Of a stretch of 64,000 bases of DNA, positions 34,165-48,130 are shown piece after piece. The notes beneath the pieces were generated by a model. The model was not told where the DNA came from, ran no database searches, and worked only from the letters and a program-made list of their open reading frames with translations. Position 1 is the stretch's first letter. The number at the start of each line of letters is the position of its first letter. Source of the stretch: Xiphophorus maculatus (Eukaryota > Chordata > Actinopteri > Cyprinodontiformes > Poeciliidae); the NCBI RefSeq assembly GCF_002775205.1, contig NC_036447.1, positions 26,332,501 to 26,396,500 of the forward strand. Reading direction: 5' to 3'. The position numbers were made by a program, and so were the translations under genes.

Positions 34165-34840
34165 TTGTTCCCTGAAGGGGTATAATGTGTTTTCCAGGAA
34201 CATAGTGCAATTTTATAGCCTAATCAAGTAACTATGTTACCATTTGTTATCAAAATGCTGCATATATCAAATATGACTTGAAAGAAATCTTACTTCCTGA
34301 TTTAACACCTTGAAATTGGGCCTGTGCTGCTCTAAAAAGTCTTGCTCTACTGAAACTCCGCCTTCAGGAAGTCATCACAACATCTCTCCTCCATTAACCC
34401 TTTTACGACGTTTTAATCAACGTTGAACTGAGAAGAAGTTCGTATAATGGAACTGTAGATGCGCAGCTCCACCAGGTGTTTACTAATTTCTGCTGGCTAG
34501 TCTGAAGGTGCTGAGCAGGGGAGGAGCTGCTCTGTGAGGCAGAAGCTCGGAAACTGCAGCTCCGAGGAGGAGCTTCGTCCTCGTAGGCGGGGCTAGGTCC
34601 ACCCAGGCGTTTTGATCAGCTGAATGGTTTCCACTGGGAGATTAAAGGATTTCTCAAACATTGCATGACTCTCTTAAAGAGGCAGAGGCCCAATTTCAAG
34701 GTGTTAAATCACAAAGTTAAATTTCTTTTCAAGTCATATTTGAAGTTTACAGCATCTCTGCAACAATTGAAGGCAGCATAGTTACTTGACTGTGCTATAA
34801 AATGATACCACGTGGCTGTAAAACACATAACCCTGCCTCT
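34165..34840. mobile_element. MITE family B, full-length reference copy
   Basis: The ends are inverted copies of about 70 bases. The left end has TAATGTGTTTTCCAGGAACA and ATCAAGTAACTATGTTACC. The right end has GCATAGTTACTTGACTGTGC and GGCTGTAAAACACATAACC. The interior is a GC-richer block with CTCCGCCTTCAGGAAGTCAT and GCTGGCTAGTCTGAAGG. Other copies in the window lie near 3650, 14560, 19360, 29200, 54130 and 59247. No coding capacity. Confidence 0.75.
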
Positions 34841-34994
34841 TCTAAGTGCTCACACCTGTGGCGTGTTTTAAAGTAATCGCCTACAGCCGAGAACATTATG
34901 TTAGCCTAATCTTTGTTTGTCAGGTGCCATGACCAAGATTAGTTCCATTTGCTAGATGACATGAACGTGCGAGAATTTTTTCAAATGGAAAGTC

Positions 34995-35270
34995 TTCTTG
35001 CCGGCTGAACGGTGGTGCAGTTGGTAGCGAGAAGGTCCTCGGTGTGAAATCCTGACCTTCTGTATGTCCAGGTTTTCGCCCACAGTTGAAAAGCATGACT
35101 GTTAGGTATTCGTGCCTGGTTGGTTGTCTCCTGCGTCTCTAGGTTGCCCTGTGATGGACCTTTTAGTGGCAACCCTTTTGGGGTTTGTTCAACGTCTTAG
35201 CAACTGCAGGAAATAAGTGCCAAACCCTGTAACCATGGCAGGACAAGCAGTTACAGACAATGGATGGATT
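34995..35270 (+). mobile_element. tRNA-like-headed SINE copy
   Basis: The head CGGTGGTGCAGTTGGTAGCG..AGAAGGTCCT is followed by body words shared with 50608-50955 (AGCATGACTGTTAGGT, CTAGGTTGCCCTGTGATGGA) and the tail ACAATGGATGGATTT. It is diverged in the middle. Confidence 0.6.
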
Positions 35271-35559
35271 TTTTTTTTTGCATTTCCTTTAGCGTGTGTA
35301 AGAACTTCTTTTTTAAATTAAAGGACTTTGGTAAAACATTGTGGGTATTCTTCCTCTGCCCACAGTAGTTTGCTCCTGGCAGAACCGAAGCCTCTGAGTC
35401 AAGTTTTTTAGGCTGCCTTGCTCATAGGCCCATCTCCAGCTCTGCCCACAAAACATTGACATTGTTCTCATTAAGAAGAGAAAGCAATTGGTACCGAAAA
35501 GTTCAAGAATCCGGTCTGGTTGGGATGGTGAAAAGTTGTACTAGTTATTTATGTTTTAA

Positions 35560-37623
<2,064 letters not shown>

Positions 37624-40600
37624 GTAGTGGCTTGAAAAAAAACCCCAGTGAATGCTCAACTTGAGTAAATATACTGTTTAGTTTTTATTTGCCTGGTTTC
37701 GGATCCAGAGAACGCCAACACCTTCTTCCTCTTTCCTTTTCCTCCCATTCTGCCACCTTCGCCTTCATTGCAAGCCAATTGATTATTTCAATAACCGCAG
37801 TCAACACAGCTGCGTCTGAGTCACAAAGAGGCAACAAGAAGAAAGAAAAACAAACAAAAACCAAAAAACCAAGAGAGGCTTTTGTTTTACGGGCAGATGA
37901 TCCGTATGGCAGCCATGTCAGCGGAGTGTTAGATCAAGGCATCGCTGTGGAACATTCGAGTGCAGCGCTCGTCTGTCTTCGATTGTTCAGCGTTGCAGTT
38001 GGGAGACTTTGATTTCCTCTTCGGAAATAATTGGGAGGCAGTGAGGGAGTTAATTGTGTTTTTCCGATGATGAATCATCAGGAAGTTTTAGTGGACCCCT
38101 CTTGACCACACACTCATGAAAGCAAACTGAAAGCACATGCACAAGCCGCAAACGCCCTCAAACAAGCAAATCTGCACATATTTTACTAAATGATCTATCG
38201 CTCTGTTACACACACCCTCATGTGGAGAAAGATTAAAAAAAAAAAAAAAACATGAAATCAAACAGATAAGCAAAGGATCCCACAACATCCAACTCCTCCA
38301 CAATATCGTCCATCTGTTCTTTCCTGTCTCATCCACTCGTTTTTTTTTTCTGATTCAAAAGTTTAGAAGCCCAACTGGTAGAGCTCTCACGGCAGGTGTC
38401 GCCACGCTGGGAACTGTCCTCTTTTTCCAAAAAGAAGGATTTCTCCCACGTTGTGGCCAGTTTGGGAGCAAAGGATCTGCAGGGCTGCTGATCTGCTAAC
38501 TTTGGCTCAGAAACAATGCAGCGCTGTCTGAAGAGGGGCAACAGACGGAAGTAGCAGAGGTAGTGTTTTGCCCCCTCTGTGTGACCCGCACGGTGAGGTG
38601 ACATCATGGCGTCACCCTGGAGGCCACGGTAGCTTCCAGAAGGAGGAGGAAGTGACATTGAGAATCACAATCACTTTATGTGATTGGAAGGAGCAGCAGG
38701 GAAGGCAAAGTTGAAGAAAATAAAGTTAGACTAACACAAACATTTTGAGTTTAGTTAAATGAGTCCTTGTTGTATCTGTTCATGGAGTTGGATTGTTCTT
38801 AATTTAGCATATGTGGAAAAGAATGTTGTAATTTGAATAGCTTTAATAATCCATTTTTTTAGCAAATTTGTCAGTAAAATTTCTGCTATGGTTTAGTAAT
38901 GTGTTATTTAGTAATAAAACTTTAAAACAAACAAAAAAAATCCACGTACCTCCTATTCTCTATAAAATGTATCAATCATAGCAATGTTTCACAGGAGCGT
39001 TGTGATTTGCTTTATCAAGAAACGCTGACCTCTGATTGGCTTGTCAGTTTAAGTCCCGCCCCCCAAAATCGGCACTTCCGAGAAGAAGCCCTAGTGGAGA
39101 GACGGACATGAGCCGATGCGCGGCAATAACGGAGAAATTGTGAATTTTTAGTGATTTAGAATGGCTATAATTTATTTGTGACCTCTGAAGTACATTGTGT
39201 GATGCAACTGCCATGATTTTGACAACAGAACCGTCAAGAATATAACTTCTGGCGAAGTCTTGGTGAGTTTGAGCAGTTGTCTAAAATGGCTAGCTGCTTA
39301 ACGCCATTAGCAGTTCTGTTTCTGTGTGAACCTCAGCCAGCTAAAAGCTAAGGCTCTTTTCTCAATGTTTTTTGTTCGTTTGTTTTTCAAATATTTAATA
39401 GATTTTAATTTATTTTGAATGTGATATTTGTAGTAGTGTATCTTCAGCTTTGTTTCCATATAGTACAACGATGTTTCTCTTAGGGAGCAGTGAAAAATGT
39501 TGAATGTTGTTTCTGTTTGTCACCTGAAAAGTGAAACCATGAATCACATGACATAAAAGCATATTATTTTATTCAGTAATATAGATACTGTACCAGATGT
39601 ACTGGTATATCTTTATCTTATCAATTTTAAAATTGCTGTTTTATTTTATGTAGAGAAACAAATGCTTAAAGGAAGCTACTGTACAGTGAGAGAAATGCTG
39701 AGAATGTCAATGCTGTTACTTTTGTGGTATAAGGCTATGTTGCAGTGATTCTGATATTCTTATGGCCGTAAAAAGTTCGAATTTGTAGTGTTAGTAATAG
39801 TTCTGTTTTATACAGGGAGATTTGGAAACCTCCCTGGCAAGGGAGACGGCGAGCCAGCTCAGACCCTTGAGGGTGTGAGTGGATTTGCCCATTCATCTCG
39901 AGGAATAACCAGACTGCTCCTCCATCGAGGAATTCAACTCTGTGGTAGGACTGGCGAAGCCACACATTCTCTACCTGACTTGTACGCCCGCGCTCTTACA
40001 ATGACATGGCTGTTTTTTGTTTGTTTTTTTACTTGCAAAACAAGTAACAAAAGAACATTCAAGTTTAAACTAAAAGAGACTCTCTTAAATCAATTGAGCT
40101 GGTTAAGGAACTCTGAACTATTTTTTAGTTGTTTTTTTTGTACAAACTTTATATTTGATTTGTATCTTATTCTGAGTTGAACAATTTGAGAGTTTGTTCG
40201 TTTTATTACAGTGATGAAAACTTTTAAATTGTTCAGTTCTGTTCATTGGATAATAACTCTACATATTTGTTAGACAGAAGAACAATCAATACTTTCAAAT
40301 AATTCAATATATTTTCAGTTAGTAGGACCGTGTGGCTTCTTGTCTTTTCTATGTCATTTTCATTTATTTATTATCGAGCCCTCTGAACATAGTGACTGGC
40401 CCACAAAGAAAGGTGTAATACAAAATATTGTAGCAGCAATTACACGTAATTCATAAATGAAAGTAAAATAGTAGATTGAGGAAAAGTGAGTTGTAATTCC
40501 TTCAACAGTTTAGGACCTGTAGCAACATCCACTAGAGCAAATTGCTACATAACGATTAAACAGTAAGGTGAAAATACAGCTCTTTTCTGTGAACAGGAAT

Positions 40601-41430
40601 GCTTCTGGAAAGAATATGAAATTTAATTGGACCACTGGACTATGTGCATAGCGGCACTGTACAGTTTAAATGTACAGTTGCATTGTGGGATATTTACCGC
40701 AGGAGGCGACTGTTTGTAGGCTAGAAAGCGAGACAACAGACATCAGAGAAATGACTTTCATAAGGTAAGTAACTTTCTAATCAAACATTTTTATTACAGT
40801 TTTGTATCTGTTAATTGACAAAAATGTATTTCATATGGTTATATTGAGCTACTCTCGCGCTTCTGTCATCTTGTTTGCTAAAGCTAACTTTAGTTATTTC
40901 TAAGCTAGCACTTTGTGCAACACAACTACTTTATAGTTTGTTTTTCACCCAGAGTGTGTCAATTGTTATATTGTTAGCTAACACTAATATTCATTGTGCA
41001 GGTGTGGTGAATACTTGCATATTTTTTGTTACTTTCCCAACTCTGCCATGATGTGATCCAGGCGACATTAGAGGGACGTTTAAATGAGCCGATGAATGAA
41101 GTAAATCTAACTATATGCTTTATCCAAAACAAAAAGTCTACCTTGTGACCCAATACAGGGAAACACAAGAAAGGAGTCAAACTGCCTGCAACTACGACCA
41201 ATTGTTTGATTCAAAATCCTTAAGTTGAATCGGTGAATGCAATTTAAAAAGAGACATAAGCGAGATCTTTAGCGACAAAATTGTGATTCCTCAAGAGCAG
41301 TTCTGTGCATCAAGTCATCCATGACAGGACCTGACTTTTTTGAGAACTTTGAACTGAGAAATTTGATGGCAATAGTGAAGAGAGCAAAGCTCAGCGTTTT
41401 TCAGACTTATATAATCTAAATTACCCTTAG
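37624..41430. other. intergenic DNA, no secure gene
   Basis: AT-rich DNA. A GC-richer stretch near 39000-39150 may be another MITE. An exon-like signal occurs at 40675-40766 (see findings). Nothing can be called as a gene. Confidence 0.45.
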
Positions 41431-41590
41431 GTAGATTTGTATGTATGTGTGTGTGCAATTTTTGTTTGTCCTGTATTGCCTTGTGATGGACTTGCGACTT
41501 GTCCAGGGTGTACCTTGCCTCTTGCCAAATGCCCACTAGATATGGGAACCCCCGCGACCCTGCATAGATGAAAGCAAAGCATGTATGGAT
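41430..41590 (+). mobile_element. SINE body fragment
   Basis: Matches the 3' half of the 50608-50955 repeat: GTTTGTCCTGTATTGCCTTG, GACTTGTCCAGGGTGTACC, a GCCTCTTGCC segment and a CCCCGCGACCC-type block. The head is missing. Confidence 0.6.
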
Positions 41591-44500
41591 GTTCATCAGA
41601 CCAGAAGCATAATCTCCTTGAAGATAGTAAAAAATAACTGAATGTAACAAGCAGCCAGCAACACAGATACAAAGCTGGATAAATACAATCTGTCAGGCAG
41701 AAGAAATATTGCACAGGTTCTTTCAAGTGTTAACAACGTCTTTGATACACACCTCCCTCTAATGGTTTTTATTTAAAAGGACAGAGTGATCACTGTTATT
41801 TCACGTTATTAAGAATACACTAAACCAATGCCAATCTTCTGTTGTTTGGCTCAGAACAGATCTGAAGCATGCCTGTGTCAGTTTATGAGTCAAATCTACA
41901 AGTCTTGTTATTACCTGTTAGCCAGCATGTGATGGCAGAAAGTCAGAAATTCTCTCCTGTGTTGAGACTTGTGACCTGGCTTTGCTCCCCTTTTCATCAG
42001 ACTTCATTATCATCCACAATATAACTGTAATGAAGGCTTTAAAAGTTCAACACAAGCGCTGAACAAGATGCAGCTTGAAGGGCTGAATGTACGTGGGATT
42101 GACGTCAAGCTGCAGCAGCTATAAAAACTGATGTTGCTTCAGCTTTGTTTAGGGATGTTAGGAGGGACTACCATATGGCTTGTTTATTTTAAGCTGTCAG
42201 TTAAACATCAGCTAAACTGCAAACAGATATCTTCAGCTCTGCCAACAAGATTTCTATCAGGCTGAAATCAGAGTTTTTTGAAGCCCACTACAAAACACTC
42301 ATTTGTGCCCTATAGCCACTTTGTAGATCATTAGCATGCTAGGCTCATTATCCATTTTGAAGATCCATAAGTGCTCAATTTTTAACTTGTTTTTTTTCTT
42401 TCGGTCATGTCTTTCCTCATGATGACATCAGTTGTGTGAACTACACCAAGACCTCCTGCAGTAAAACATCTCCACAACATTATGCTGTCACCGCTGGTAA
42501 AAGTACTCTATCAGCTTTAGCCACTTCTTCAATAGATCTTGTGTTTGTGTTTTGTGGTTGATCCGCACAATTTGCACCAAGCATGGGAATCTCACGGATG
42601 CTGTATATTCATCAAAGTAATTGTTTGAACAGATAAACATGTCAAGTTGGAGATTCAGTGAAGCATCCACCAGGTTTAAGGGAGATGTGCCTCCTGTCAG
42701 AACCTTGCAAAGCCATGACATCCTCATCCGGGCTTTCCCAAATTTCTTAAAAGCATGGTAATTTTAGTTCATGTAAAATTCCAAATTTGAAGAAAGTAAT
42801 ACAATTTTACAAAGTTCTAACTATTTTGACATATAGACAAATAAATGTTTTGCTATATTTGATTTACTTAATGCCAGATCAATCAATTTTATTGCCTGTT
42901 TAAACACTATGACTTGTCCTGTACTACATCCCTGTGTAGTCATGGTTTGAGTGAATGAGAAGTTGGAATAGCTTTGTAATAGAACATTGTTTAATGCTAA
43001 TATATTAAGGTATTAATTAATGGCACTGACCATTTGTTTACATTAAACGACAGCAATTTACTTATTTCACAACTTATAGTTTATAATAAATACCACCACT
43101 ATGATTCACTGTTTTAAACTGTTATTAATTTGTTGTGACATTTACTTATCTGTTAACTTCTTACCTATTCATATTGGTCAGGTGAAATGCAATGACATTA
43201 TGAATAGTTTCTATTGATGAAATAAAGCAGACACGTTACCAATCAGTTGTCATACTTGAGTCAATCAGAGACCAAAATACAAACAGATGAAACCAAGACA
43301 GGAAGAAGTTGAATGTAACAGCTGACGTTATGGATGAAATGCAAAAGGTTTTGATTAAAAGTAAGTTATGCTGCCCTCTGGAGGTCAAACTGTGTTTAGC
43401 CAGTCCTTCCTACTAGTACTGGCTAAAGACATTTAACCAGTCCTACCCTACAAACAGGTGTAGCCAATGAGTAAATGGATGGATTAATAAATGCATGTCT
43501 TGTATTGACAGCTGATCTTTATCCAACTTATCTAATCTCTACTGTCAGAGAATTCTACTGTCCATCTTCCATTTTCTCCATCTTCTGGATGTTCATCAAA
43601 GTTACTTTTGCTTTCACTAAACTTGTTTTATGCCCTTCTTTGGAAAACATGTTGTTGCTTGTTTCAAGCATGAGTGCAAGAAAAAAGATAACTTGTAATT
43701 TATAGTCTTCTGTGGTCAATTACAATGATTTGCATTGCTTTCTTCATGTTTACTCCTCAGTAACTCCATGTAATTTGTGAATTATTAAAGTAAAAACTTT
43801 TTCAGCATGTCAACTTCAAATTGAAAATTTTAGGTGTTTTGCAACAGGTTTACATCACTCAAAGTTTTAAGCATTTGTATTATTTCTACTGAATGTCACA
43901 ATAAAAGCCTCACAACAAACACTCTCCTGTTGGAATTGAACCATCTTTGTTTAGATCTTCTGTATGTGTTGAGCCAGCTGATCAGTTTCTTTATGTCTTC
44001 GCTCCTGTTGATCAATTGAAACACTAAGTGCTTTGCTTCCCGTTTTTATTGACGCTCATGATCTTCACTCATCATGTCATTCACTTGCTGTGCTGCCTCA
44101 TAATCATGTGTTTCACCTGATCTTCCACTCATGAAAGCTCTTGATCTTTCACTGTTTACTGTGAATCCCTGGTAATATAAGTCACATAACCTGCATCATG
44201 TCTGCTTTTCTATTTCCTCTGCTTCTTCTCCAAAAAAATGTTTGGTGTCAATTTCCTGTTTCTGCGATTCTCTAGCAACTGTCTGTTAGTTTTTCTGATT
44301 ATGTTAAGATGTAGCCTTGTGTCTTTATGTTCTATTTAAAACAGGAGAAAGTAAAAAAAAAACGTGAATTTTTAACAATGTATACATTTTACAGCACATT
44401 ATCCTAAATCAGTAGCAGAAGTAGTGATGCAGTGTCTCAGGATTTTCACTAGAGGTCTCCTCTTTCTGAAAGGAAAATGATAAAGTAGGAAGTGACTTTC

Positions 44501-44661
44501 AAGTTTATCAGACAGATTCACATGAAGCAGCTTTCACTAGACTGCTGTTGAGCTGAACTGTTCTTCCTTCGACTATTTTAATAACCTTTCAATAAACTGC
44601 AGCAGGAATAAGGCATATAAATCAATTCTAGCATTATTTTTAATAGCAGTATTCAACAACA
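41591..44661. other. intergenic DNA upstream of the Ig receptor
   Basis: No gene, RNA gene or full element could be supported. The last ~200 bases before 44662 should hold the Ig receptor promoter, but no clear TATA box was identified. Confidence 0.45.
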
Positions 44662-44719
44662 ATGATGTTTTTATCAGCAGCTGGATGTGTGTGGATGGTT
44701 TATATTCTCTGCATCTCAG
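44662..44719 (+). CDS. Ig receptor exon 1, signal peptide
   Basis: Encodes MMFLSAAGCVWMVYILCIS, a hydrophobic secretory leader, ending in phase 1 at TCAG|GTACGT. The second ATG (44665) would serve equally well as the start. Confidence 0.8.
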
Positions 44720-47700
44720 GTACGTTGAACTGCTTTAGCTGTTTCAATTGAATTTTGTAAGTTTGTTTGATAAAACATAGTTTTGACTTGATGAACCTTT
44801 AAGCAGTATTTAGAAATATGGTCACAATCCATAACAGTGTGACGAATGTGTAACTTTATAGACAATTACACCAAAAACAGAAAAATCAAATTTTAGTTGA
44901 TCTAATCTTTGTTTCAGGTGTTGAAGGAAAACCAAACAGCATCTTTGCTTTGAAAGGATCATCAGTGAATCTGAGCTGCTCAGCTCCACATTCAGCTGCA
45001 AACATCAAATGGTACATTGTGAGGAAGAGTAATGCAGAATATGTTTATCATGATGTGTCTGCATATAGGCATCATGAAGAGTTCCGTTTATCAGAGGATA
45101 ATTTCACTCTGACAATCAGAGATCTAACAGAGGACAATACAAAAAGTTACTGCTGTAGTGAAACTATTCCTAAAGAGAAACCAGATGAAACCGACAGCTG
45201 TCAGCAGAACAGCATTCAGCTCCAGGTTATAGGTATGTTTTTTGTTAAATACGTTTCAGTTATTAAACAATATTATTAAAGTGATGCTTGTTTTTTATTA
45301 ACAATATCTCAGACCTCCAGGTAAAGGTGTTTCCTGCCTCAGAGGGACAGAAAGTGAGTCTGATGTGCTCAAGCAGCTGTTCTCTTACTGAAAGCCCTGC
45401 AGCCTTCATCTGGTACCAGAACGGAGCGTTCCTCTATGAGGACTGGTCCCCCTGGTACCAAGAGCTGGTCAGCAGTGATCGGGCAGTCAGATACTCCTGT
45501 GCTATCAAAGGCTACGAGGATCTCAGAGCTCCTGACGTCTCAGTGGGTCAGTGACCGTGATTGGCTTATTTTCCGTCTCTTCTGGTGAGACACTTCCTGA
45601 TCTCTGGTTCTGTTCAGATTCTGTCTCAGGGAGCTGCTTCAGTGTGACCTACGCTGAAGGCACAATGTGTTCCTACAAATCACAGAAACAGTCCTGCTCC
45701 ATCACATTTCCTACAGGTGATGGCACAATCACCTGCTGGTTTTACATCGGCTTTAATTTTTCTACAGCAACTATAGAAATATTCATACTTTATCAACCTG
45801 TTCACACTATCTACTTATAATATTCTTTATAATTCAATAATTTGTCTCATCAACATAAAAAGTAAATATCCAAAACATGTTCATTATGTCCCAACAGAAG
45901 TTCGTGTTGAAAGGACAAAATTTGACAAAGACCATATCAAGATGACGTGTAACTCCAGCTGTTCTCTGACTGACAACAAAACTTCATTTCAGTTGTATAA
46001 AAACACAGAAACTGGTGAACAGAAAGTTCAAAACTCTCTAGTTCCCATCTCATCAACAGATAGCTTCTTCTGCACTGTGAAGGATCGTTATGATCTGCTT
46101 TCTAATGAAGTTTGTGAGTATGAACTATTCTGTAGTATTAATATACTGATTAAAAGAGAGAGAATTGTATTATTTTTCAACATTTCATTCAGAAACATTT
46201 TATATTGTAATTTGAATAATTATTTTAATTTATCATTCTCTCATATTCAGGTGTTGATGGTAGCAACTGCTGGACTGTGAGTTATGACAGCAGGAGAATC
46301 TGTGGCCTGAAAGGTTCATCAATGAACATCTCCAGCAAATACTCACATCCTGAGCAAAAACAGCCACTGACTAAACGCTGGTATAAAATGAAGATAAATA
46401 CAAAGCTGGAGGAAGAGGTGCTGGAGAATAATACTGATGTGAATTATCAGGATGACACGAGGAACCAACACATCCTCAGATTAAACAACCTGGATGAGAA
46501 AAACTCAGGAGAATACGAGTTCAGAATGAAAACAGACAGCAGAAAATCATCTCATTTTTCTGGAGTTACTCTGATTGTAACAGGTAAATATGATGAGTTT
46601 TTATATGTAATGGTTTCCCATCTAAATGTGTTACTCTTGTATTCTATTCTGAAAATGTTCATGTTACAAAATTTAACGTCTGAGTCTGGAATTTTTATGT
46701 CTGGGTAAACATAACGTTTGTACATTTAATTAACATTTCATATTTTAAATATTACAATAAGACACCCATACTGTAACTGGAGGTAATTTCTAATAAAATG
46801 ACTAAACTACAATTTAGTTACATCTCCTGAGCCTATTCTCATAGAACCACTGACTAAATGTTACTCTTCTGTTCACTGATTAGTCCAACTGTCTTCCAGG
46901 TCTCCTAGTGGACGTGCGACCTGCTGCAGAGGTCACTGAGGGTCAGAGAGTCACATTGACCTGCAGCACCAGCTGTCCTCTCAGTGAAAACACAAACTAC
47001 ATTTGGTACTTGAACAGTCGGCCTCTGAGTCTGACTAAAATACCAAACAACCGTCTGATTATAGATGCAGTTAGCAGACAGGATGAAGGAAACTACTCCT
47101 GTTCTGTTGAAACGATCAACTCACCTGGAAAGACTCTGACTGTACAACAGTCAACAACAACCTTTTTAGCAACAACAGTAACCTGGATACTAGCAGCTGC
47201 AGGACTCTCTGTGTTTCTTTTGGGCCTGGTACCTTTGACTGTTTTCTTGTATAGGTGATTATCACAGCCGTTACTAATTATTAACATGTTATACTCACTC
47301 TAAGCTCCATCTTCACTGTTTATGTTTTATCAATTTCACCAAGCAGGAAATTCAAGCCCTCTCATCAGTCTTCTAAAAGTGAACCTGTCAACAATATGGA
47401 TGAGGTAAACCTGTTTTTTTCTGCTTCTTTCCTTATCCACATATCACCCTGTTGACATAAAAATGTTAATTTTCACTTGGAAGTGTTACCAAACTCTATA
47501 CCTTTATGTCATTTTAAGAATGATTATTTGCTCACTTGAATTAAAAATGTAATATTTATTTTTCATTAGATACATACTGGTGATATGTATGAAGAGTTTG
47601 CAGCTCAACCAGCAGAACATGAGCTTCATTACAGCCAGATAGCTTTGGAGAAAATGAACCCCATTTACTCCAGCGTCCAGAAGCATCCAGAGCAAGAGCA

Positions 47701-47758
47701 TGTCGCCTATTCTGTGGTCAGAACTAGAACAAGCACAAGTTCAGATTCAAGCAGATAG
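44662..47758 (+). CDS. Siglec/CD22-like Ig-domain receptor, complete in nine exons
   Basis: Exons: 44662-44719, 44918-45232, 45313-45546, 45618-45716, 45898-46113, 46251-46583, 46900-47254, 47347-47404, 47570-47758. All junctions are GT/AG and phases are consistent (phase 1 between Ig exons), giving 1857 nt and 618 residues. It is a type I membrane protein: signal peptide (about 1-19), extracellular Ig units, one transmembrane helix (about 512-536) and a tail with tyrosines 563, 577, 589 and 603. The repeated fish CD22/sialoadhesin-like signatures are present, for example CWTVSYDSRRICGLKGSS followed by NISSKYSHP. This expanded fish family is named after CD22 and sialoadhesin; sialic-acid binding is not shown. 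The tail has two ITIM-fitting motifs (LHYSQI, VAYSVV) and one weaker one (PIYSSV), suggesting an inhibitory leukocyte receptor. An AATAAA lies at 47846-47851. Confidence 0.85.
44918..45232 (+). CDS. Ig receptor exon 2, V-like domain 1
   Basis: Residues 20-124. It has the B-strand cysteine in SVNLSCSAP, the tryptophan in IKWYIV, and the F-strand SYCC pattern after LTIRDLTEDNTK, so the Ig core is intact. Confidence 0.85.
45313..45546 (+). CDS. Ig receptor exon 3, C2-like domain 2
   Basis: Residues 125-202, with VSLMCSSSCSL, FIWYQNG and VRYSCAIKG. The donor is GTG|G GTCAGT, and the following intron is only 71 bp. Confidence 0.8.
45618..45716 (+). CDS. Ig receptor exon 4, truncated Ig unit
   Basis: Only 33 codons (residues 203-235). 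It carries the start of a family domain (SCFSVTYAEGTMCSYKS..CSITFPT) and then a donor at ACAG|GTGATG. A full domain of this type in the same gene (exon 6) has 111 codons, so about two thirds of the fold is missing. The ends remain in phase 1, so the reading frame survives. Confidence 0.65.
45898..46113 (+). CDS. Ig receptor exon 5, C2-like domain
   Basis: Residues 236-307, with IKMTCNSSCSLTDNK, FQLYKN (the core Trp replaced) and SFFCTVKD. The donor is GTTT|GTGAGT. Confidence 0.78.
46251..46583 (+). CDS. Ig receptor exon 6, cysteine-poor Ig domain
   Basis: Residues 308-418. The N-terminal CxxxxxCW..RIC pattern is kept, but the B-strand position reads NISSKY and the F-strand position YEFRMK, so the usual intradomain cysteine pair is absent. 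This Ser/Tyr substitution is recalled as typical of the fish family. Confidence 0.82.
46900..47254 (+). CDS. Ig receptor exon 7, membrane-proximal Ig domain and transmembrane helix
   Basis: Residues 419-536. VTLTCSTSCPL, NYIWYLN and GNYSCSVE give an intact C2 core. A serine/threonine-rich stalk and the helix VTWILAAAGLSVFLLGLVPL follow. There is no charged residue in the helix that would suggest adaptor pairing. Confidence 0.85.
47347..47404 (+). CDS. Ig receptor exon 8, juxtamembrane tail
   Basis: Encodes KFKPSHQSSKSEPVNNMDE after the split Arg537. The donor is GAG|GTAAAC, phase 0. Confidence 0.75.
47570..47758 (+). CDS. Ig receptor exon 9, tyrosine-rich cytoplasmic tail
   Basis: Residues 557-618. 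Tyr577 in LHYSQI and Tyr603 in VAYSVV fit the (I/V/L/S)xYxx(I/V/L) inhibitory consensus. Tyr589 in PIYSSV lacks the -2 residue, and Tyr563 in DMYEEF does not fit. The chain ends in a Ser/Thr-rich segment and TAG. Confidence 0.83.
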   Translation: MHTGDMYEEFAAQPAEHELHYSQIALEKMNPIYSSVQKHPEQEHVAYSVVRTRTSTSSDSSR

Positions 47759-47845
47759 ATTCAACAGCTGTGAGTCTAACATGTGTTGTGTTGTTTTTAT
47801 ACTTTCAAGACAAAGTTTAATAGTGGTTAAAAGGACAGTTTTATT

Positions 47846-47851
47846 AATAAA
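47846..47851 (+). terminator. polyadenylation signal candidate of the Ig receptor
   Basis: AATAAA, 88 bases after the stop codon, a normal position for a short 3' UTR. Confidence 0.55.
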
Positions 47852-47924
47852 CAAACAAAAACTATGTTGCTAATGCCTGCAACCTGATGTTAACTTCAGG
47901 CATTACTATAAAGGTTCGTTTCTG

Positions 47925-48130
47925 TAGTCAATCAACCAATCAATCAAATTATACCTCACATTTCAGCAACAAGGCATTTCAAAGTGCTTTACATCATAAC
48001 AACACAAAGTCATGCAACATAGAGTCAACAATCAAAACATTACATTAAGTCAAATGCCATTGTTACATTCTTAATCCATTATACTTCAAAGGCAACTCTA
48101 ACCAGCTGGGTTTTTAAGTTGAGATTTAAG
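47925..48130 (-). mobile_element. LINE 3'-end fragment (CR1/L2/Rex1-like)
   Basis: Reverse-complement match to the 3' end of the 35560-37623 LINE: CAATCAATCAAAT tail, CACATTTCAGCAACAAGGCA, TTTCAAAGTGCTTTACATCA and, at the far end, GCTGGGTTTTTAAGTTGAGA. Confidence 0.75.
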
